Assembly (NCBI GenBank): GCA_022818135.1
Contig: JAFMSR010000035.1
Coordinates: forward strand, 1 to 64,000
Direction of reading: 5' to 3'
DNA length: 64,000 bases
DNA from: Saxidomus purpurata
Lineage: Eukaryota; Mollusca; Bivalvia; Venerida; Veneridae
Of the stretch, positions 14,150 through 23,944 are shown one piece after another; position 1 is the first letter of the stretch; each line of letters opens with the position of its first letter. Under the pieces are notes generated by a model. It ran no database searches. It had not been told where the DNA came from and saw only the letters and a list, made by a program, of their open reading frames with translations. The translations under genes and the position numbers were made by a program.

Positions 14150-14640
14150 GTGGAAGACCTTCATGAAAATGTTTAATTTCTTCTAAAGATATCTTAGTTT
14201 TAAGGAGTCTACATAAAATTCAAACTCAGATTCAAATATTTTGTCAATGGCCTTGCTGTGAAACATTATAATGAAATAGAAATTGGAATTACAATCGTAT
14301 TATTCTGTTGAAAAAAGCGGACCATTCGATTTTATAGCCTTTATAATACAAAAACTTTTATGGATGGGACAAATGAAACACGCGCATTAATTTCCCTGTA
14401 GGATAAAATCAGGCGATATTTTAGGTCCATTACAGAAGAAATCAGTCACGTTTCAGGCATAAATGTTCTCTACAGACTGTTAAATTTGTCACACAACCGA
14501 ACGTAAATTGACAGAGTCTGTACGCAACTTGCTTCCGATTTATTGTGAATAGAACGCAAATTGTCAGTTATCTGTAATGCCTTGTTAAATCTCTAATGAA
14601 CTTGACGGAAACTTACATTACCTTAACTACTCGATATTTA
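14150..14640. repeat. Dispersed repeat R1, copy 3
   Basis: It is collinear with 8430-8930, and its right part with 1-255. It retains ACCGAACGTAAATTGACAGAG, AACTTGCTTCCGATTTATTGTG and TCTAATGAACTTGACGGAAAC blocks. It has the same orientation as the other two copies. Spacing between copies is irregular (about 8.7 and 5.7 kb). Confidence 0.75.
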
Positions 14641-14754
14641 TCATATCTAATGCTTGTTTAATGTTAAACGTGCATAGTTATGGGTAAACATTTGTACGAT
14701 TTTCAACATAACGACGTATTAAAAGAGCTATAATTAAACTAGATGGGTGTTCAG

Positions 14755-15040
14755 TAGACCACTTGTGTCCCCATCTTACACTTTGTCAGAATAACTAATG
14801 ATCTCGTGACAAAATCTTAGTACAAAAAGGGGCTCTGTAAAATATGATCTTGACTTACAAAATATGGCGGTATTACGGCACATTTGCCTAGGCAATACAG
14901 TTTCAAAGTTTGATGACGAACTGTTAAGAAATGGCAAAGTTATAGCCAACGTTAAGTTTTTGTGACGGACGGACGGACCGACGGAACGACGGACAAAGCG
15001 ATCCCTATGTAGCGCCTTTTCTCCAAAAGGGCGACACAAC
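14755..15040. repeat. Dispersed repeat ending in a GACG-rich tract
   Basis: The stretch ends with reiterated GACGGAC-like units (14963-14997), then ATCCCTATGTAGCGCC, then an inverted pair around CTTTTCTCCAAAAGG. This layout resembles a repeat tail often met in bivalve genomes. The 88-codon minus-strand frame over it is a by-product. Confidence 0.45.
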
Positions 15041-15321
15041 AAATGTGTGTTTAAACTCCGAATGTAAGGGTCAATGAGTTATGTGCAAATTGAAAAAAAA
15101 CATGACCACTGATCTTGTATATATTTATATTACGCCGTAATTTATCACTTTTTATATTGTGAGTAAACTTGTATCGTTGTTGTTGTTACTTTAGAAGCTA
15201 AACTGGTTGTTTCTCTGTAGCCCCTCCTCAAGCCCTCTGATTAATTAGCAAGGATATGTTCTCAGATTCATAATTTTTGTGATTTGACTTTAATTTGATA
15301 AATTTTTAATACGAGTGATAA

Positions 15322-15821
15322 NNNNNNNNNNNNNNNNNNNNNNNNNNNNNNNNNNNNNNNNNNNNNNNNNNNNNNNNNNNNNNNNNNNNNNNNNNNNNNN
15401 NNNNNNNNNNNNNNNNNNNNNNNNNNNNNNNNNNNNNNNNNNNNNNNNNNNNNNNNNNNNNNNNNNNNNNNNNNNNNNNNNNNNNNNNNNNNNNNNNNNN
15501 NNNNNNNNNNNNNNNNNNNNNNNNNNNNNNNNNNNNNNNNNNNNNNNNNNNNNNNNNNNNNNNNNNNNNNNNNNNNNNNNNNNNNNNNNNNNNNNNNNNN
15601 NNNNNNNNNNNNNNNNNNNNNNNNNNNNNNNNNNNNNNNNNNNNNNNNNNNNNNNNNNNNNNNNNNNNNNNNNNNNNNNNNNNNNNNNNNNNNNNNNNNN
15701 NNNNNNNNNNNNNNNNNNNNNNNNNNNNNNNNNNNNNNNNNNNNNNNNNNNNNNNNNNNNNNNNNNNNNNNNNNNNNNNNNNNNNNNNNNNNNNNNNNNN
15801 NNNNNNNNNNNNNNNNNNNNN
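15322..15821. other. Assembly gap (500 N)
   Basis: Exactly 500 N bases: a scaffold gap of arbitrary or estimated size. The apparent 169-codon frame across it is an artefact. Confidence 1.
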
Positions 15822-16263
15822 TAAATAAATATGTGTATTTACAATAATAAAGAACCTTTATTCACATATGAAAATCGGTGTAAAAGAAGAGCACGCGAAG
15901 AGCAGAAAAAAGCCAAATGTTATTTTCCTTTTATTTTTTGAATTTTCCAATTTTGCCAAACATATTTTAGGAGAATGGAATGAAACTTTATAAATTAGAA
16001 GTTATTTCAGTACACGTAAGAAAAAAAATGAAAAAATAATCTGGAGACACGTTGTTAAATTATTTCCCCTACGGAAGCGTAAAAGGGTCACAATTCTAAA
16101 TCGAAAAAAAAATATTGCTACGAATTTTTTAACTGATGTTTGTTTTCTGCATTATTTCTTGGTGTCACTTTGTGTCTTTTGAGAGTTTTTTTTTAAAAGG
16201 CCGTTTTCTTTTGCAGAATTTCCAAAAACAAATGGTAAAGGCTCGTCAAAGACGTAGAGTGAT

Positions 16264-16655
16264 GGAACCTATGCTGGTGGTATCCCTATGCTGGTGGTAT
16301 CTCCGAAAAACGGCTATTTACAGAAAAACAGATGAAGAAATGAATTTCAGGGTATATTCAGCATTTACAGTTAATGAAATGCATTAACAGCAAACGTAGT
16401 GATAGCCACGCATGCAGCTCTGTGACGTCACAGCAGCCGATACATTTGTACTCGGTTCATTTCGCTAGAAAAGTCTTAAATATTGACATCAAAATCAACC
16501 AGTTAAAGTTAGAATTTTTGATAAAACTTATTTATTTTGTATAAAAAATATACATTCTATGAAAACTGTTATCTCTTGTTAGTTAATATTTAGGCTCTAA
16601 AAACTGTTTCCTGTCTGTTGGTTGTCAAATATCACATACCACCAGCATAGGTTCC
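16264..16655. mobile_element. Possible MITE with GGAACCTATGCTGG ends
   Basis: GGAACCTATGCTGGTGGTAT at 16264-16283 is followed by a second partial copy at 16285-16300, and its exact reverse complement lies at 16636-16655. This makes a roughly 390-bp unit with 20-bp inverted ends. A third, one-mismatch inverse copy lies at 16838-16857, abutting the long-TIR element that starts at 16860. Target duplication is not evident. Confidence 0.45.
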
Positions 16656-16859
16656 CTTCGTGGTGAAATTTCAAGTTTTGACATGTGTCATGTCAATAGC
16701 TCCCAGAAGGACATAGTCACGTGATGATGCTCATCAACATATTGTTTCGATTTAGCAGGGATGACATTATGTTTTCGCTGAGGCAAATCAAAATGGTTAG
16801 GATTTCCTGCTTTCTAAACAGCTGATATACATACAAAATACCTCCAGCATAGGTTCCCC

Positions 16860-17412
16860 CACAGACACTTGGGTTTAGGAGAGCGATTCTGGCCCAATTG
16901 TGTCTATCTTGTTTGTTTTTTTCATATTCACATACTATAAGAACTCAGTATACACACTGAACAGGTTGAGTCACTCAACGGAAACATTGAAAAAAATATT
17001 TTTTTTCACTATATATCTCTATAAACAACCAGATACCAGACTCCAATGGGGGGAAATTTACTACTTCTTTCAACTCACGATGCATTTCAAGAATCCACAT
17101 TACACCTTACGAAAACTTACCGGTGCCAATCAGTAGTCTATATGTTTACCTCTTCGTACACAAAGTCGTTGGAGCTGACATTCTCATTTTCAAAAGAAAA
17201 CCGACACAAATTTCAAAAACTACCTGTATTTTGGAGCTGGATACTGTTGATGTCGAATAGCTCCCGGTCGTGTATTAGCGCAGTTTTGAGCCGGACACCA
17301 AATTGCGCTTACGAATACAGGAATTGTTATTATCATCTCACCTGGCGCCAAATTCAACCGCTCTAGCGACGGTGTGCACTAAAACGTTTTTATGAAAGTT
17401 TAGATTAAAGTG
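16860..17412. repeat. Left long terminal inverted repeat
   Basis: This pairs with 20365-20913 along its whole length with only scattered mismatches and short indels. Matching blocks include GGAGAGCGATTCTGGCCCAA, CTTACCGGTGCCAATCAGTA and CGCTCTAGCGACGGTGTG. The 106-codon frame inside is a by-product. Confidence 0.9.
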
Positions 17413-17965
17413 TTTTTAAAAGTTTGACGAAAATATTGAGAGAGTCGAATGCTTGTTTCTTGGTTCATGTTGATGACAGTATTAAATCAGACAAATGTAA
17501 AATTGAGCGAAATTCATAAAGCATGCAAAAATATACTTCAATAAAAGGACCACAATGGAAATAAGAGCTTGCTCTTTAATTATTGTATTATCCTTGGTAT
17601 TTGGTACTGAAAAATATATACATATATTTAATTTCGTGCAGTAGCGCAAAAGAGTGTCCCCTTACAAGAGTATAGATACCTATTATTATTGGTCAGCTAG
17701 CTGCAGGGAGTATCAGAAGTCATTTAAGCAACTAACGTAGATGTGTGGAATTAACTTGTCAATAAAGCTTAACACTGCTTGAAGAAAATGTGTAGGGATA
17801 GCTCTAACAATGCACTGATTGGTCATCTAGTCCCATCGGATTTCGCAATTCATTAAACATGTTACAAGGTTGCGTGTGCTTAAAAATGTCCCTCAACTTA
17901 AATCCCTTTTTACAACGAAATTAATCTTTGTGTCAGTCTTACTTTGGAATAAGTAAGTTTGATTT

Positions 17966-18090
17966 AGTTTTATCATATTTTATTCAATATATACATAAAT
18001 ACATGTACACAAAACAGAATATGACACACCAAAACAAAAGCAAGTGGGTAAGGGCCACAAGTTCTAGCAACATTAATGGACGGCCTTCCG
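17966..18090. repeat. Dispersed repeat R2, copy 2
   Basis: Homologous to 7691-7818 in the same orientation. It sits inside the long-TIR element, immediately before the LINE relic. Confidence 0.7.
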
Positions 18091-18119
18091 TTATTCGTAG
18101 AATTTTTAGAGGAAGAGAT

Positions 18120-19660
18120 CCGCATTAAAATAACGATAACAGTCTCAAAAGCATTCCTACGCTAAAAGTTAACAAAACCGGTACTGATAAATATGATATT
18201 TCGGATGAAGAAAAGGCTAATTGTCTAAACGAGCATTTTACTTCCATTTAAACAGTCGATGCAACGGCAACTTAATTACCAAATTTTAATCGTAAAACTG
18301 AAAAAATTTCGTTGTCATTTACCATTCACCCTCAAACAATTAAAGACATCCTGTCTACATTAACTTTAAACAAAGCAGTAGGACCTGATGAAATCAGTCA
18401 TACGATTCTTAAAGAAACTCACAGTAGTATCTGTTTTCTGCTTTGTATTTAATTGATCTGTTAAAGATGGTGTTTATCCTAATATTTGGAAATTCGCAAA
18501 AGTCATACCACTTCTTAAAAAGGGAGATGAAAATATACCTTCTAATTATAGACCTATATCATTAATAAGCTGTATAAGAAATGCCATGGAACGAGTAATT
18601 TACAAACAACATTATAATCATCTTCACCCTCACCATTTGATCTATCCATTACAATCAGGTTTTTACTTCCATGACACTCAACCGTAGACCAGCTTATAAG
18701 TATGAACTCCTTCAATGGATTAATGATTATCGGTATATCTCTGACCATAAACAATCAGTTTTTATTTGTTCCGCAACATCCGAGGTATTGAATATTTCAG
18801 CCCTTGACCCCCTACTTTTTTCATTTACGTCAACATTAAAAAAATTTACATTGCCGAAAACCTATTAATTATCTTTTAGTCTTTTCTTTGGCAGTTTCGT
18901 CAAAAGATATTAACTACATAGAAACAACTATAAACCATTTACTTCAAACAATCAATGATTGGTCAAAGCAGTGGCTAGTAAATTTTTATCCTAATAAAAC
19001 TGAAGTTGTGTTTTTCTCATCCAACACCAATAATAAACCAACACTTTTATTTAATTACTGAATGTCGTCGACAATCTTTAACACATTGGGTTATCATTGT
19101 CGTCCGATTTAAAGTGGCATGAACATACAGTATTGATATTATTAAAATTTCAGCTTCAAAAGTTCTGGGCTCCGTGCGTTCTTTCAAATTTAGATTAACC
19201 GGATTTATACATAGTAAATACATGTATGTCCAATATTAGAATATGCTTCTGTAATCTGGGATGGTAGCACGGTTTATGAACACAATTCTTTGAAACAGTT
19301 GCAATATGAAGCCGCCCGAGTTGCCACAGGCCTCACACTATCAGTTTCAATTGAACGCTTATTAAAAATATAGGCTGGGTATCACTTGTTACACGTAAAA
19401 TTAAAAAAAAGATATTATTCTTTATAAAGAAAAATATGGAGCTTTACCTGACTACTTGCAACATATTTTCCCATTAACTGTGTCTGAAACAACTCGTTAT
19501 TCTCTAAGAAATGACGAAAACTTTACTACAATGGCTAGCCATACACTAATATATTTTATTATGCATCATTTTTACCATCTTCTGTTGAATTATGGAACTC
19601 ATTTGAATTCGAAATTCGAAACTCGGTATTTTTAAGTATATTCAAGTCAAAATTAAGAGA
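18120..19660 (+). pseudogene. Dead LINE (non-LTR retrotransposon) reverse transcriptase, 5'-truncated
   Basis: Shifting frames read through a non-LTR reverse transcriptase. A segment before the RT reads LNKAVGPDEISHTILKE (about 18370-18420). The start of the RT fingers reads IWKFAKVIPLLKKGD, then NYRPISLIS near 18545. A later block reads NHLLQTINDWSKQWLVNF with NKTEVVFF near 18940-19015. The post-RT block near 19230-19370 reads EYASVIWDG, then LKQLQYEAARVATG. The catalytic YADD region is missing between 18880 and 18900. Several stops and frameshifts make it inactive. The type resembles CR1/Jockey-like LINEs. No endonuclease domain is present. Confidence 0.8.
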
Positions 19661-19803
19661 ATAAATGAGACGTCTGTTTCTTGTTCTTGTAGTTTTTTTA
19701 AAATGACAGTGCATTGATTTTAGCGTTCTTTACATAAATCATCGTGCGTATTATTTTTTTTGGTACCACGGTTTTTTCTTAAGACAAGACAACGTATAAA
19801 ATC

Positions 19804-20167
19804 TTGTGAATTCGTCATCATTGATGAATGATCCATATTGAGTAAGAAAGTATTTGAAACAGTTGACCTTTTATGCAGGTCGTTGAGAAAAGACGAAAGG
19901 TATTTTGATGGTATTCAGGTGATCTTTTCAGGAGATTTTTATAAACTCCCCCCAGTATCAGACGAATTGCTGAGTGACTTTGGAAAAAAGTGTTTTATGG
20001 AATCATTTCTTTTCTGCAATACCTCGCCATATTACCCTTCAAAATGCTCACATTGGTTTACAGTAAAGAATGATGCCCAAAGCACAGTGGATGCTTTAGA
20101 ACATGTAAGAAATAAGTTTTACCAAGTTATTTCTGTTAGTTACAAATACAAATTAAGATGTGCATAA
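19804..20167 (+). pseudogene. PIF1-type DNA helicase fragment, broken
   Basis: Reading from 19805 gives CEFVIIDE, a Walker-B-like motif, then an in-frame TGA, then SILSKKVFETVD and DGIQVIFSGDFYKLPPV. The GDF.QLPPV signature is typical of PIF1 helicases of the eukaryotic and Helitron type. The frame then decays after DFGKKCF. Only about 100 of the 400 or more residues of a helicase core remain, without Walker A. PIF1-like genes travel in Helitrons and other large transposons and as free copies in invertebrate genomes. Here it is cargo of the long-TIR element. Confidence 0.75.
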
Positions 20168-20364
20168 CCAAAAGGGTGGATTTATTATTTTTGACTAGAA
20201 AAGTCAAAAAGGTTTTGGCAGATTTCCTCTATAATTCAATGTTAACGAAACTGTTATACAGACAGTTATTTTTGGTAATAACTATGGCAATGATTATTAT
20301 TCTAGGAGTATAAATGTTTAATGTTTTATTTAAATGTATGATGGTCACTTTAAACGGTAATTAT

Positions 20365-20913
20365 CACTTTAATCTAAACTTTCGTAAAACCTTTATAGTA
20401 CACACCGTCGCTAGAGCGGTTGAATTTGGCGCCAGGTGAGATGATAATAACAATTCCTGTATTCGTAAGCGCAATTTGGTGTCCGGCTCAAACTGCGCTA
20501 ATACACGACCGGGAGCTATTCGACATCAACAGGATCCAGCTCCAAAATACAGGTAGTTTTTGAAATTTGTGTCGATTTTCTTTTGAAAATGAGAATGTCA
20601 GCTCCAACGAATTTGTGTACGAAGAGGTAAACATATAGACTACTGATTGGCACCGGTAAGTTTTCGTAAGGTGTAATGTGGATTCTTGAAATGCATCGTG
20701 AATTGAAAGAAGTAGTAAATTATTGGAGTCTGGTATCTTGTGGTTTATAGAGATATATAAATGTAGTGAAAAATGTTTTTTTTAAATGTTTCCGTTGAGT
20801 GACTAAACCTGTTCAGTGTGTATACTGAGTTCTTATAGTATGTGAATATGAAAAAAAATTACAAGATAGACACAATTGGGCCAGAATCGCTCTCCTAAAC
20901 CCAAGTGTCTGTG
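20365..20913. repeat. Right long terminal inverted repeat
   Basis: Inverse copy of 16860-17412. It ends ...CCCAAGTGTCTGTG just before the GGTTCCCC target duplication. Confidence 0.9.
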
Positions 20914-21225
20914 GGTTCCCCCACTCTAATTATTCAGATAGTACAAGTAAAACTCATTAATCACCAACGGTAAGAAAAACTAACACAAAGATGGTAATCG
21001 AAAAAAAAGTGAAATGAAACTAAAATAGTGCGGATTCAACATAGTACACAGATTGTTCTAATATCTAAATGTATGTTTCTTTTCCTAAAACATTATATAA
21101 CTTAAAAATTGTCTAGAAATTGTCTTCAATCTTTGCAATTGGGTAGAGTTACAATACCTGTTATCAAATATAAGAAAATAAAACGCAATTCTCAACAGTT
21201 TAGGCATCGGTTGTCTATGTTTGAA

Positions 21226-21257
<32 letters not shown>

Positions 21258-21261
21258 CCCC

Positions 21262-21293
<32 letters not shown>
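21226..21293. repeat. (CT)n microsatellite
   Basis: A CT dinucleotide tract is interrupted once by CCCCCACCCC. It lies about 300 bp upstream of the gene 1 signal-peptide exon. Confidence 0.95.
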
Positions 21294-21296
<3 letters not shown>

Positions 21297-21596
21297 AAAT
21301 GTCTTAAAGTTCTAAACAGGGCTTCGGTCAGTCCAACCCTAGACCGAATTTTGACTTCAAAAACCGATGCACAAGTCTGAAAAGCTATTCAAAATCGGTC
21401 CGACAATTTTTACATTTTCGCTCCATAAATGTGTTGAAAATCACACTGATACACAGCTTCCTGTCAACACCTAGAGGTGTGTTATTTGCCCCAAGGAAGA
21501 GCAATATACGTGTCAGATAACCCAAATGTCACTTCGTTACATGTACCCGCATACATTTTCACACCATTCATAAAGTTTATATTTCGGTTATTAGCC

Positions 21597-21666
21597 ATGA
21601 AGACTTTAGCTAGTGCGGTGGTTTTCCTTCTGGTCGTAGTTAACGCTGCGGAAGCATTTTATGTTC
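21597..21666 (+). CDS. Gene 1, coding exon 1: signal peptide of a secreted Pro/Tyr/Asn-rich protein
   Basis: The ATG at 21597 opens 23 codons plus one base: Met-Lys-Thr-Leu, a Val/Leu/Ala core (AVVFLLVVV), then NAAEA, a good signal-peptidase site, then FYV. The exon ends at a consensus donor (C|GTAAGT, 21667) in phase 1. A likely acceptor (TTCGGTTATTAG, ending 21594) lies just before the ATG, implying an upstream 5' UTR exon I could not place. The length (70 nt) and phase equal those of the gene 2 exon at 45394-45463. Joining to the exon at 27741 restores an open frame of 108 codons. The intervening 6.07-kb intron contains a transposon. Confidence 0.7.
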
Positions 21667-22783
21667 GTAAGTACAATGTTGTATTTTTTATTACATGATA
21701 CATGTACAGAGTCGTATAATAATTATTTTATGTATAATGTCATCATAAAGCAGGGCCGTCGTCGATTATTTAAAAGTGGTCCGGCTGAAGTCATGAGATG
21801 GGGGAAGCGCACGAGAGAGGGTCACCCCCCTCTCGTAAGGGGGTATGGAAATTTTTTAGTTTCTGTATGCGTTTTTATTGCTTCACGAGTGTAATTCTGG
21901 ATTGTAATTTTAACTATTTTCGTCAAGATTTTATGGAAAACCATATATCTGGGCAATAATTTAGCAGATTTATTTATTCTACATGACACCGTATACATTG
22001 CAAACACATAATCATAGCATGACTAAGCATTACATTGTTCTGAGCTAACTTTTTAACAGATAAACAAACGAATTCCATGACAGGAGGAACATTATTATAG
22101 ACGCCAAACTATTTTCCACAGTTTCAGTAATTCTACATCGTATAATAATTGACAAAACCAGGACCTCGTATAAACTGCACACAACCAAACTGAATGGAAA
22201 TACTGTTAGCTATTACTCAGAACACCGAATCTACGTTTTTCATGCACAGCAATAAATTCATTTGCAATTTCATTCAAATCCAGAGCGTCTGTTTTGTGTT
22301 TATGAACGTATATAGTCATGATACTGTTGAGTCTAGCATGTGTCATAGTGCTCCGTATGTATGTTTTTATTCTCCGCAACGCTCAATAATGCAACCACGG
22401 TCTATTAGTAAACCACGAAGACTGGAAGTTTTTGACCAAAGGTACGCTGAAGAAAATTTAATGTCTTAGGTTGAGTTGGTACTGGGGGTATATCCATTTT
22501 GAAACAATAACATACACACAGAAGGTTTCGGTTAAGAATTATTAAAATAAAAAAGTCGTTCTTTAAATTAAACAGAATTAAAGATCAACCAGTTGTCGTG
22601 CCTTTGATACCTCGCTTGAGATAATCTTTAATACTTGGCAATTGGATTAAGTATAGTTCCCGGTTTTCACACCCTCAGGCAATAAGAGTCGAGCTACCAA
22701 TTGCATTAGCGTGTCAGTACGTCGGCACTTTTGATCATTTCAGTAAAAAAGAAAATCGAGAGAGTTAAGGGGAAAATGAAACT

Positions 22784-22964
22784 AAATTTCGCCCTATCAG
22801 GGTCCGTATATTGTAGTTATTAGTAATATACGGACCCTGGCCCTATGCACATTTCGACCCGCTCTTAAGGTAAGGTTCAGCGTAAATCAGGAAGGTCAAA
22901 AGTTGTTTTTAGGGGAGTTAATCTATAGCCCCCAGGCCTTCAGCGCTCACAGCGCTTTGATTTA
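22784..22964. repeat. Intronic repeat R4, copy 1 (carrying a 42-bp hairpin insertion)
   Basis: Shared with 46537-46668, in the intron of gene 2: GCACATTTCGACCCGC, GGTAAG.TTCA, AAAAGTTGTTTTT, GGGGAGTTAA and CAGGCCTTCAGCGCTCACAG are common to both. This copy is interrupted by the hairpin described at 22791-22846. It is either a dispersed element or a remnant of ancestral intron sequence of two related genes. Confidence 0.75.
22791..22846. mobile_element. 42-bp perfect hairpin insertion flanked by 7-bp direct repeats
   Basis: CAGGGTCCGTATATT (22798-22812) and its exact reverse complement (22825-22839) enclose a 12-base loop. The hairpin is flanked on both sides by GCCCTAT (22791-22797, 22840-22846). 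The paralogous sequence at 46541-46555 has a single related GTCCTCT and no hairpin, so it represents the empty site. This is direct evidence for insertion with target duplication. Confidence 0.75.
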
Positions 22965-23147
22965 TGGCAGTTCTTAGTCGTGGATTAGCAATGGTAATCT
23001 AACTTTTACTCTGTGTAATTAGTCCTAATATAATTCTGTGATATTTTTATAATATTGAACAGTCTCTTTTTATTCTTGAGTAGAAAGACCAATTACATGT
23101 GTTTTATATTTTAAGTATATATGTTTAGCAATATGCACATTTTCAGC

Positions 23148-23609
23148 AAAAGACATTGATGTACAGACATTTCTTGCCAAGCCAGATTGTTACATTCAAA
23201 TACACACAAATATTACGGTCAGGTGCAGTTACAAATGTATATATATAACATGACTTTTTGTGACTTTGTCGTGTGGGCTCCAAAGTTTATGTTGGTCACA
23301 TATGTACCGCGAAATGAGGAATTCATACAAAACATGTTAGAAAAGTGTGACAGAATGTACAAATCATGTATTCTACCTGAATTACTGACAAGGAAACTAG
23401 CTCATCAAAACCCTAAGTCAGATGTAAATGTAAAAGAAAGTGATAAATTGTACTGTATCTGTCAACAGCCAGAAGATGATAAGAAATATGTAGGATGTGA
23501 CAATCCAAAGTGTACAGTACAATGGTTTCATCTGCAATGTTTGAAACTAAAAAGAGAACCAAAAGGTACCTGGTTGTGTCGAAACTGCAGCGGAAAATCA
23601 ACAGTTTAA
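23148..23609 (+). pseudogene. YqaJ-type nuclease C-terminus plus PHD finger, transposon-encoded, truncated
   Basis: After a likely acceptor (CACATTTTCAG, ending 23147) one frame reads KDIDVQTFLAKPD, then a shift of one base near 23195-23205 is needed to enter the long frame ending at TAA 23607-23609. That frame has THKYYGQVQLQM, the Q-x-Q motif region of YqaJ/lambda-exonuclease-like nucleases, and CDFVVW. A C4HC3 PHD finger follows (CICQQPED..., VGCDNPKC, WFHLQC, WLCRNC) with all eight metal ligands. The 5' two-thirds, including the nuclease metal-binding residues, is absent. It is convergent with the THAP transposase gene, 336 bp apart, and is probably the second gene of the same transposon. 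Confidence 0.75.
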
Positions 23610-23944
23610 AATTTGGAAAAAAAACTGTTGTTATAAAATTACAGGGTTGGTGTACTGTCAACTTATTGTGATTGGTTTCTGTGAATAGTATGAACAAGTA
23701 TATTATTTTATTCCAGATGAATAACAGAATTTAATGTTCCTATGACATAAACATAAAAGTAACTGTAAACATCAAGAAATTAGACTGAATTTTGCTTATA
23801 TTGACATGTTTGAATAGGAAAATGACACTTATTGAATTGAAAAGCTCAAGATCCAGGTTGTAGAAATGAAAATTACAGCACAACATTTTAAATCAATAAA
23901 CTATTCATCAATCCAGCATGTTCAATGTTGTTTATTTTCTGGAT

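Larger units (their letters stand above)
16860..20913. mobile_element. 4-kb transposon with about 550-bp inverted termini and 8-bp target duplication
   Basis: The two ends are inverse copies (16860-17412 and 20365-20913) starting CACAGACACTTGGGTTTAGG. The element is flanked by a perfect 8-bp direct repeat GGTTCCCC at 16852-16859 and 20914-20921, the signature of cut-and-paste insertion of the kind seen in hAT and P elements. Its 2.95-kb interior has no transposase. It holds repeat R2, a dead LINE (18120-19660) and a dead PIF1-helicase fragment (19804-20167). It is therefore non-autonomous, and its superfamily is uncertain. Confidence 0.85.

Noticed and set aside
15315..15824. 169-codon frame
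   Set aside because: It spans the 500-N assembly gap and has no sequence content.
17046..17366. 106-codon frame
   Set aside because: It lies inside the terminal inverted repeat of the 4-kb element; the other arm does not preserve it.
22194..22469. 91-codon frame inside the gene 1 intron as an extra exon
   Set aside because: A donor-like CAAAG|GTACGC occurs near its end, but no acceptor in a phase joining 21666 and 27741 could be found.
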